Of a stretch of DNA of 64,000 nucleotides, positions 55,886-64,000 are shown piece by piece; the first letter of the stretch is position 1, and every line of letters begins with the position of its first letter. The notes beneath the pieces are model-generated. The model worked only from the letters and a program-made list of their open reading frames with translations. It ran no database searches and had not been told where the DNA came from. A program made the translations under genes and the position numbers. This DNA is from Callorhinus ursinus (Eukaryota; Chordata; Mammalia; Carnivora; Otariidae), in NCBI RefSeq assembly GCF_003265705.1, contig NW_020312968.1:3470935-3534934 (forward strand), read 5' to 3'.

Positions 55886-58796
55886 TCTAAAGCCTACATC
55901 CACTAGAGAGACTTTTTAGTAATTAATTTGGATTTTAAAATAGTTTGGTTGAGGTCAAAGCAGCGGTGTACCAGTAAAATGGCTTTTGGAACACACAACA
56001 AAAACCTTAAATTGTAGTGTTTGCTGATTTCCGTGGTGTAAATACTCCCATCGTAGTTGATTTCAAGCTGCCAGTGGTTTAATGATCCCCTATTGAAATT
56101 CCTGGATATTTGACAATCAGGGCAAGTGGAGACACATGGTTCCTTCAGGGATCCTGTGGGCCAAAGGTTTAATCATTTACTCAACCAGTGTCCGGTGTTT
56201 TCTTCACAAAGTTCTGGTTGGTTAATTAAGTAAAAATGAGGTCCTCATTTCTAAGCGAGGCAACTGTATATATCTACAAAGTCCTTCTAAAAATCAGATT
56301 TTTGTGGCATCTTTAAAGCTCTCGAAGATTCAGTTACACATAGGCAGCATATCTGCTCACCACTGAGATTTATTTTTTACATATGGCTCTCAGTGTTTGT
56401 GACTGACTCTGGGATTCCAGGCTTCCTCAGGGCATAGGAATTAAGATCAAAAGACAGGCTAGTGAGAAATTGTTAGGATGTGGTCAAAAAGTTAATTCCC
56501 TGTGTCTGCGCTTTGTAGATTAAACTATTATCAGAATATGTAATTAGAGCCTGCTACAAACAGGGTTTTAATCGATGATGGAAATAGGTGGGTAGGGGAA
56601 ATGTGCAGGAATTATTCTTAGGACTTTCCGGCACTACCGGGGGAAAACCACTTAAAATCCAAATGATTTAACAGGCATAAAGTAAACTGTTTCCATTCCC
56701 AACAATGGTTTCAGGAAAGCAGCCGAACCTGTGGCCTGCCACGGCTGAATGTTTTCACCCATGGTGGCTCTGTGATGCCTAAGTCCCTGTGGAAGCCATT
56801 GGCAACCTATTTCACATTGGATCTGTCGCTGCCACACAGGGGCACTGGCCTAGGAATCTCCACAGGGTGTTAGTGACTAGGACAGGGGATGTGGTGGGGA
56901 TCCATACTTTGGTGCAAGTCATTCTTTGCTGGCAGGAAGAACAGAGTTGAGCGGCCATCTTTGGAGATGAGTTAGTCTTGGTTGGAGGATTGGCCAGGCA
57001 TGGTCCAACGTTTAAGGAAATCTCCATCCTTGGACTGGGGCAGGAGGCAGTAACATCTTGTGTGTAATTAACGAAGAATTATGGTCCTCTCATCGTAAGC
57101 AGCCCCTTTATTAAGAGAGGGGTTTAGCGAAGTCTAGTTGGATTTTTATTTCAAGGCTATTTCCCCAACATGTACAGGCACAGACCGTGGGGGTGGTTGT
57201 AGTCTTTGGATGCAAACAAGATCTGATTGTTTCCTCTGGGAGGTCATGTGGGTGAAGGAGTGGACTGAAGTTTGTCCCATTTTACCTTTCCTATGTGGAT
57301 CTGCAACTGTGTTGAAAACCACACCACCACCTTGCTGAGAGCACCTAGGCAGCTCTATTCTTTTAAAATCATTCTGTCCATTGTCTGGGCTCCCACTGAG
57401 TTGACCCAGGATGACTGCAACCTGCTTAGCATCATCTTAAAGGGGTGGCTAGTTAGTGCCTGTTTTCTGGAACCTTCTGCCCTCCTATTATACCCTCAAC
57501 CTTGTTGGGGTTTTGTTTGTTTTTTTTGTTTGTTTGTTTTTGTTCTTGTTTTTTAAGAGTTAGAAGTCAGGGGAAAGATGTAGGCATTTGGCTCAAATAC
57601 TCCCAGGACTTCATGGAGTGCATTTCCCACTTACTATCTCCCTCAGTGGTGTCTAAACTCTGCCGGGGAAGCTGAGCTCCGGCCTCACCTTGCTCAGTGA
57701 AGAAAGAGTTTTTCCTCACTGTTAATAGTCTGCATGTCTGATTTCCTAGATCATAGAAAAGTGCAGCCATGGCATTGACTTTGTTGCTTTTGTCCAGCCA
57801 TGAGAAACATTCTCATCTGCTTCCCAAATCCCTTAGTAGTGCTAACTCCCCAAATGGACTAATTCCTTCCTTCCTTCAAAAACACTATATTTTGATAGTA
57901 GAAAATGCAGAGGGGTGGGTGTGGTGCTCTGACAAAGGGGAGCAGTCAAAGCCTGATTTCTTCTTGCAAAGTGCGTAGTCCAGTTGAAAGGGACATGTAA
58001 TCATTTGGGGAATCAAATCCGCTCTGACTCTTGGCTCCCTGGACCTTTTCATCATCTGGATGCCAGATAAAATACAGGTGTTCTGAGCTAGAGACCCAGC
58101 ACCAGACTATCTTCCTCTTGGCTTGCCCTGCCTCTTAAATGCCTAAATGCCAGACAAGCCCGTTTTCAGCATTTGGGTCCAGCTATAATTCACGGAAGAT
58201 ATCATCCCAATCTGGATTGAATGATTTTCTTCCCAGCTATGCCTCTGAAATTGGCCTGTGTTCTCCATGGCCTTTGGCTGCTAGGTTTGTGATGGTCTCT
58301 GAGCTGCTTTTCCTTTAAGTCACACATGCGACCCTGTCGTGGTGGACGGTCACCATGGATGTCCCTCGTCAGACTCGGCAAGAGCCTCTCTCCTGCCCGG
58401 GATCTATCCCTCGCCCCGGGCCCTTCGAACACTCATCCTGAGCAGACCTCCACTGCCATTGCACTGAAATGACCTTTTTAACAAATCCTTGCCTTGAAAT
58501 CAAACGGAGAGCATCTCTTGTTTTCGTGAACATCTCTGCATAGAATGTGAGTCAGATTTTTCCAGCAGGAAGAGGCTTTGGTTTTTTAACCACCAGAGAC
58601 ACAGACAGGCCACTGGAGTTTGTAACTACCTTGCAAGGAAGCTCGTGATTGAGGCTCCAATGTGAGGTCAGTACTGAAGACGCAGGTAGGAACGAGCACG
58701 CGCAAGCCTTTACTGTTAGATTGCAAACTCCCACACCCTTCCTCCGGCCCCCATCAAAATCCCCACTTTCCCCAACTGCAACTGGAGGGGGACTTT

Positions 58797-58967
58797 TATT
58801 TTATTTTACTTGAGAGCAGCGTGACTTGGGGGGAGTGATGGGGAGAGGGAGAGAGAATCTCAAGCAGATTCCCTGCTGAGCGTGGAGCCAGACCCGAGGC
58901 TCGATCTCACAACCTGGAGAAATCAAGAGTCGGTTGCTTAACTGAGTGAGCCGCCCAGGTGCCCCTG
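58797..58967 (-). mobile_element. CAN-type SINE
   Basis: Older copy: 'gaggctcgatctcacaacct', end 'gccgcccaggtgcccc'; target 'ctggaggggga/atctttta'. Confidence 0.88.
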
Positions 58968-59441
58968 GAGGGGATCTTTTAAAAGGCAAGCTTGGCTGAT
59001 GCTAAGGTCTAATCAGCCAGCCGGAAAGATCAGCTGTCTCAGCTTAAATTCCAACACTTTTAGAGCAGGTCTTCCTTGTCCAATTGAAAAAGCCCACCTT
59101 TACCAGTCGTTTTCCTTTACCTTAGATAGAAGCTATTCTGAAATTTTTGAGAATGGTCGTTGGGCCATTCCCCTACATGACTCTCTTTACCCGCTCCGAG
59201 GTCTCCTCCTCCCGATAGGAACTCATGGGCCACACCAACCGTAGGCTGTGCTTTGGGTTTCCCTCCAGGTCGGATGACAACGAACCGCCGCCTCCTACCC
59301 TTTCCCACTCCAAGCTTTGGTTCACTGCCGTGCCTTCATCTCTTTTGGGATATCCCAAAAGCAAGCGTTAAAGGGGGAGGGAGGCAGGAAGGCAGAGAAG
59401 GTGGCCAGACACCTGCTTTCTCTCTCTCGGGAGGCACATAC

Positions 59442-59642
59442 CATTCCAGAATTTGCCTTCCACCTGGGTCTGGGCAGGCTCCACGCATGTCCCGTGTCGC
59501 AGCTGCAGTCCTTCCCGGCAGCTGCTGCACTGATGGTGGCCAAGGCCAGTGCAGGTCACACAGGCCGGGTGGCAGTGCTCACACTGTCCCAGCTCTGGGT
59601 CGCCATAGAAGCCAGGACCACATGTGCTCACACAAGAGCCAT
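59442..59642 (-). CDS. PCSK5: PCSK5 exon E3, furin-like Cys-rich repeats
   Basis: A 201 nt exon, phase 1 in and out. The acceptor is cccctgcag; the donor chosen is AATG|gtatgtg. It encodes the split Asp, then GSCVSTCGPGFYGD, the pairs QCEHC, ACVTC and QCSSC, a final TC, and a Cys-free linker ending EGKFWN. Nine cysteines are visible. A second possible donor, CCAG|gtggaag, lies 19 nt upstream, but using it would break the frame into E4. The downstream donor gives WND-ILR at the E3/E4 join, which is the PCSK5 sequence as I recall it. The linker is longer than usual between repeats. Confidence 0.93.
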
Positions 59643-60454
59643 CTGCAGGGGCACACAGAAAGGGAGCATGAGGGTATGTCCCCGGCTGGCTTGGCGCACT
59701 GTGCGAGGCCAAGTTCTAAACAGGACGCGGGGAATCTCAGGAACATTCTTTGTTTGAATTTGTTTTTAAAGAAACCAAACTGGCATAATCTTCTTTCAAC
59801 CAAGAAACGTGTCTTAAATCCAACATGTCAGTCCTCTTTTAACCAAGCATTTCAGTTTGCTCAAGGGGCGAAGGGGTGAAGAGCACAGAGTAAAGAACTT
59901 CAAATTCTCAGGGCCTTGAAAAAGTACAAATCAAACGAATCTCTGTATAGAAGCACTGGAGATCAGTGTGGGCTGATCCTGCAAACATTCAAGAGCACTG
60001 GGCTGTGAGTCCTTCCACTAGAAGACTCCTAGTATAGTTCCTTCCTAACCATCTAACCAAAACCAAAGACAAAGGATCTTGTTGATCTTTAACACTGCTT
60101 AGGAATATATAGCGTGGGTTGGGTTAATTCTCCAGGAAAGAGTCATGGTTCTGAATATTCCAGGTGATTCATTCTAAGGCATTTATCTTCAGTGTTCCCC
60201 CCACCCGCCCCCATCACTCTTGTTTCCATCAACTTGGAGATGTTGGAAATTAATGAGTGACATAGGAACTCTATTTCAGTAATAAAAGCAGAAGGAAGTA
60301 GTCCCAGCTAATGTTTATTTTCAAACCAAATTAAAATCCATCCTTGGACAAGAGGCACGGGAAGAGTCTGAAGCCAATCAAGCGAGTGCTCTTATTTCTG
60401 GGTGGGGCTCTGGAGCCTTGTTCTTCCTTTGCACCACGTGGTTCTCAGGCTTAC
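59643..60454 (-). other. PCSK5: PCSK5 intron E2-E3
   Basis: 0.8 kb, no repeat or gene recognised. Confidence 0.85.
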
Positions 60455-60591
60455 CCAGGAGAAAGAAGCCGCCTTCACACCAGTAGCACTGGTGCTGGTC
60501 ACAATCGCCACAGTTGGTCTCACACGCTTTGCATTCAGATTCTTCACTGTAGGTCTTCTGAGGACAGGTCTTGTAACAGTGGTGTTCAAAC
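60455..60591 (-). CDS. PCSK5: PCSK5 exon E2, furin-like Cys-rich repeat
   Basis: This 137 nt exon enters in phase 2 with a single G and leaves in phase 1. The acceptor follows a C-rich tract (ccccccccttag) and the donor is gtaagc. It encodes about 45 residues with eight cysteines in the pairs CYKTC, ECKAC, NCGDC and QCYWC, and ends in the hydrophobic GGFFLL turn typical of the end of a repeat. Such repeats are small disulfide-bonded modules; in PC5 the Cys-rich domain mediates cell-surface and matrix contacts (family knowledge). The frame is open only between these two splice sites, so the exon edges are well fixed. Confidence 0.93.
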
Positions 60592-61579
60592 CTAAGGGGG
60601 GGGAAGGAGATGGAGTTTCTTCCACGAGCTATGTTGATGTATTTCTCTTCACCGCCATAATTTAATATCCTGACATCTGTCTACACATCATTTTTAACAG
60701 GTATAGATATTTAGGTTTCAAGGATAAAAGCTTGGTCTATGGGTGCTCACCAAACAAGTCATTAACCACTTCCCTCTGGACTCTGAGGACCCATCATCGG
60801 GGCAGCTGTGAAGAGGGTGGGGAGAAGGAAAGGGGTAGCCATATTTATTTATGGAGTACTGGTGATGTATTAAGTCCTCATTTCAACGTCCATGCAATTC
60901 TCCTCTGGTAGCTATGACTTGTCTTTAATTTCTAGATAAGGGAACTGAGTATTGAGGTAAAATGCTCAAAGTCCCATAGGTAGTTAAAGGCAGGCCTGGG
61001 ATTTGAACAGATGGTTTGTGTGCTTCTGTCACATGGCAATGGGAAGGGGAGGTGATGTGGAGACCTCCGATCTCTGACTTGTAGAGTTGAATTGGAGAAC
61101 CTTGGAAGGGATTGTTATCTGTGTTTCATTTAATCTAGTGGTCTGTGTCTCTTCTTACCCAGGGGATGATTCAGAACTCATAAAGTACCTGGCTTCATCC
61201 TGGATTTTCTGGCTCCTGTTAAGGACAAGGTCTCCACACAGACATTTGGGAATAGCTTGCCTGCGGGCAGGTCTATCGTTAAGGTTTGTCCATGAACGGC
61301 AAGGTCTAAATCCTGGTAACCCATGGCAAGATTCCTAGACACCAGTGTCAGGTTGGGTGACTTCCAGGACCAAGAATAAGAGGGCCTCCTTTGGAGGCAA
61401 AAAAACAGCTGGGCTCTTATTGCTAAATCCAAGAATTGTTCTTTAATAGCCTGACAGGGCAGAGTCACTTCAGCCTTCCCGGCCTCTTTGCTTTAATCAC
61501 TGGATTTAGGATTAAGTCAGTAATGCTTAAACTGCAGAAAAGTTAGTGCCATGAAAAAAAAAAAAAAAGCCAAACTTAC
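60592..61579 (-). other. PCSK5: PCSK5 intron E1-E2
   Basis: 1.0 kb with a MIR-type relic at 60840-61015. Confidence 0.85.
60840..61015 (-). repeat. MIR-type SINE relic
   Basis: 'tagataagggaactgagtat' and 'ggcctgggatttgaacaga' are MIR-like in reverse. Confidence 0.6.
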
Positions 61580-61622
61580 ATGTAATACCCCGTAGTGCAT
61601 GATGTACAGGTTCCTGGATTAT
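61580..61622 (-). CDS. PCSK5: PCSK5 exon E1 (43 nt), Cys-rich region
   Basis: A very short coding exon. Acceptor tcttccag lies upstream and the strong donor gtaagt follows. It enters in phase 1 (two bases finish a split codon) and leaves in phase 2. It encodes NPGTCTSCTTGYY and the first two bases of a Met codon completed by E2. The two cysteines and the GYY turn form the end of one furin-like repeat; the peptide continues in frame into FEHHCYKTC of E2. Recognition rests on this match to PCSK5 and on phase agreement. At 43 nt it falls below most ORF-length filters. The preceding exon, which must end in phase 1, is not visible up to 64000. Confidence 0.88.
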
Positions 61623-64000
61623 CTGGAAGAAAATTATAATAATGAAACATAATAATTACCGAGAGTCCATCATTTGGAAAAATGGGCTCTGGAAAAGTCC
61701 TGGCTTGAGACAAATAATCTTTTTGGGATGATTCATGAAAGGTAGTCTCCAGAAATGATATTTGCACAGATTATACCATTTTTAATTAGTAGCACGATGT
61801 ATGCTGTGGTTTAGCTTTATCAAAGCTGGTAAAAAAAAAAAGGAGTTCTCAGGAATGGCTGGCCCTGATTTTCAAGGAAGTAGAATCCCAAGCTCCTAGG
61901 TCTTCAAAACGCAGACTAAGAACCATCCACATTAAGCACCTCCTGGATCTATGAGGGAAAGGCATCAAGCATGTTCACACATGCATATTTGGAAGGGGTG
62001 GCGGGCTCTCCACTCTGAATGGCAGGTTTTCCATGAGCTACCCCCCATGTCTGCCAATGTGAGGGAGTGTCATCTGGGAGGCTCCTTTGAAATTGGGACA
62101 ATTATTATTTTTTTCCAATACAGTATCTACTTTGTGTTGGGCACGTCACAAATCTCTTGAAGAAACTGTCCTGTTCTCATTAAGTATAATGATTCAATAT
62201 GTCCCTGTTGGCTCAGAGAAGGACTCTTTCCTACAGCTTTCAGGGGACTTAATGAGAGGGCAAGAGCTTTGAGAATCACTAGTTCAGTCTATTTCCCTTC
62301 CTCATAACCCTCTTTGAAGGATGCCAATTCCAGATGCAATTATTAAGGGAATTCTATGATTTCCACTGGCCCGGGATTTCCGTGACTCACAGAGTGACCT
62401 CCAGCAAAGTTTCTATGATACTCCAGTTCTGTTCTTTTCATTCTGATAAGATATGGAAAAAAAAATTGCTCCTCTTTAGAATGTTCCTCGTGGTACATGA
62501 AGATTGTATGTGACCTTTAACTATTTAAACAAAATTTTGCCCTTTGAACTTTGTGCACAGCTTTCCTTTCTAATCTACTCTAGGCTCTATTTTGGTTTTC
62601 GCAAAATCTGCCCCTTGCTCAAATCTTTAGCCAAATGCTCATCCTGGGTTCTCCTAGGGATGTTGCAAGACAACAGGACTGTGTATTACACATTATATGG
62701 CTGATGCATTACACCAAAAACTATTGTGGAAAAATTTCTATAAGAGGTTCTGCCATTTAACCAGAGATTGACAGAACCTTCTGGAAATAGCCTAGTGAAG
62801 ATGCAGTGGAGAAGGTACTGGCCTGGGAACCGGGCTATCTGTTTCTAGTTTGAAGTTATAACTCTGGCTTAACTGCCTTGCGAACTTGCATTAAATGTTG
62901 CGCTGCTTTCTGGATTCTGATTTCTGTAGGTATAAAATGGTCTGGTTGGAGAAGGTGGTTGCTAAGACTCTTCAAAAGGTAAAAATTCTGCAATTGAGTC
63001 TAGCAGGGGTTGGCAATGTAAGGCTGACTCTTGGGCCAGATTCAGCCGTGCCCCTTCCATAGGAAGGATGGAACAAGACTCAAGACAGCCAAGGACGTAG
63101 CCAGACCCTTCTGCAGGAGGCCATGATATGCTCACAGTAGGGAAATGGTTTTTGTCTGTTGTATGGTGACATGGTTTGTTACAGGGCGACCAGACCAGAG
63201 CAGGACAGTGAAATGAACCATAAAGCAGGCTAATTACATGATAGAAGGAATCTGAAGCGAGAGGTGCCTTGAGAAGCAAAAGCTCACAGAAATTCTTAGA
63301 ATTTTTGCAGGTAGGGAGGGGTCTTTATGCTTCCGCCATCCATTTTAAGAGGGGTGCAAGGGCCCCGGAGAACACGAGGGGTCCCACTGGGTAAGTATTT
63401 CCCATTACACGTCTATGTTTGCATCTGTATTCTTTCGGGTCTGTTCCTAAATAAGCTGCTACTACTCAGCTCACCGTTGGGCATCTTACTTTTCCCTGCC
63501 CGTCCCCAATGAACATATTTGACTCTGACAGTTTTGCTTACTTGGCAAGGGCTGGGGAAATTCTAATCCTGTTCTCTAATGTTCTGGCCATCCCTCCCAT
63601 CTAGGAATTTAATGAGTTTGCTCTCTGCTCCTTTAAGCAGGTCACTGACGAAAATGCTAAACAGAACCAAGCCTCAGAAATGTGCATACCAATGTAATCT
63701 TGAGTCCAGGGACCTTTCCAGCCCAGATGCACAGTGAATTTGGTACCTTTACAATAGTTTGCATAAATGAATAATGCATAGAACAGGAAGTATGTCTTTT
63801 AACAGCTTATGAATGCCCATTAGTCTTTCTCATTATTACCAGTTATTCTGAAGAATAAGAATTATTTTAAAAATTTTTCCACCCCAGAAGATCCACAAGT
63901 CAGACATAAGCTAAATGGATTTAGCTTGACCACTGAGAGGCAGCTGTTATGGGATTAAGGAAAGGTAACAATCCCAAACCTAGAAGTTGAGTCTAAGTCA
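61623..64000 (-). other. PCSK5: PCSK5 intron upstream of E1 (partial)
   Basis: No Cys-rich exon was found on the minus strand up to the window end, so the preceding exon lies beyond. A hAT-like fragment is at 62998; a diverged MIR may lie at 62805-62950. Confidence 0.75.
62998..63070. mobile_element. Fragment of a hAT-like element
   Basis: 'caggggttggcaatgtaag' followed by 'gggccagattcagccgtg' resembles the end of the same family as the copy at 5256-5577. Short and diverged. Confidence 0.4.

Larger units (their letters stand above)
50459..59441 (-). other. PCSK5: PCSK5 intron E3-E4 (9.0 kb)
   Basis: Holds MIR (51.5, 55.7 kb), the plus-strand L1 tail, the nested SINE pair, SINEs at 55111 and 58797. 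The stretches 50.5-51.5, 53.75-55.1 and 55.9-58.8 kb show nothing recognised. Confidence 0.85.
7293..61622 (-). other. PCSK5: PCSK5 gene, 3' part (13 coding exons of the PC5B/PC6B isoform)
   Basis: Thirteen minus-strand exons, each bounded by AG and GT, join into one open frame of 807 full codons plus a 5' partial codon, ending in TAG. Their product is a run of furin-like Cys-rich repeats, then a membrane helix and an acidic tail. That order and many local motifs match, from memory, the long membrane form of PCSK5. PCSK5 is a Ca-dependent serine endoprotease of the secretory pathway that cleaves precursors after basic motifs. Exon phases agree throughout (1-2, 2-1, 1-1, 1-1, 1-2, 2-1, 1-1, 1-1, 1-2, 2-1, 1-0, 0-1, 1-stop). 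The short form PC5A ends before this region, so everything here should be PC5B-specific. The catalytic part is outside the window. Confidence 0.96.

Noticed and set aside
59253..59879. Plus-strand ORFs of 146 and 208 codons
   Set aside because: Antisense shadow of exon E3; low-complexity N-terminal part.
62962..63279. Minus-strand ORF of 105 codons with several cysteines as a further PCSK5 exon
   Set aside because: No CxxC spacing, no GFY/GYY motif, no matching splice sites, and it overlaps a transposon fragment.
1..64000. tRNA genes suggested by the SINE heads
   Set aside because: The heads keep tRNA-like A/B box remains but lack a full cloverleaf and always continue into a SINE body and A tail.
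1..64000. CRISPR array, operon, phage or plasmid features
   Set aside because: Spliced exons, SINE/LINE content and assembly gaps show a mammalian chromosome; spaced repeats here are transposon copies.

Overview
The window is mammalian nuclear DNA. The dispersed repeats point to a carnivore: about thirty copies of a tRNA-Lys-derived CAN-type SINE with the head 'gggcgcctgggtggctcag' and the body 'ggtcctgggatcgagccc'. From memory of consensus sequences, that body fits a non-canid caniform (bear, seal or mustelid type) better than dog or cat. Two runs of exactly 100 N (15345-15444 and 48574-48673) are assembly gaps.

There is one recognisable protein gene, PCSK5 (proprotein convertase subtilisin/kexin type 5, PC5/PC6), on the minus strand. 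The window holds its 3' part: thirteen coding exons between 61622 and 7293. I call them E1-E13 in transcription order; the numbers are local to this window. All splice sites are AG/GT, all exon phases agree, and the joined frame is open for 807 complete codons before a TAG stop. E1-E12 encode a long array of furin-like cysteine-rich repeats. E13 encodes a transmembrane helix and an acidic, tyrosine-rich cytoplasmic tail. This is the region specific to the long membrane-bound isoform PC5B/PC6B. The signal peptide, prodomain, catalytic domain and P domain must lie beyond 64000.

Layout from right to left: 61.6-59.4 kb E1-E3; 50.4 kb the small exon E4 after a 9 kb intron; 48.2-39.3 kb E5-E9; 34.3-34.1 kb E10; then a 19.3 kb intron holding a full-length but disabled L1 on the gene's sense strand (about 15.4-22.45 kb), an older L1 (22.6-24.4 kb), a 3' L1M piece (25.7-26.3 kb), a hAT-type relic, an unidentified GC-rich retrocopy-like block (27.75-29.1 kb), an L2, an old L1 ORF1 piece and another L2; then E11 (14.7 kb), E12 (12.7 kb) and the terminal exon E13 (7.3-7.7 kb). 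From 1 to about 7.29 kb is 3' UTR and flanking DNA with old repeats.

In the cell the exons encode one protein. The Cys-rich array lies in the lumen or outside the cell, and the TM helix and tail hold the enzyme in the TGN/endosome route. I see no sign of a new multi-gene system. The best leads are the L1 on the gene's sense strand, two protein-like blocks I cannot identify (27.75-29.1 kb and 45.5-46.3 kb), serial SINE insertion at one target near 12 kb, and weak or alternative splice sites in the PC5B tail.
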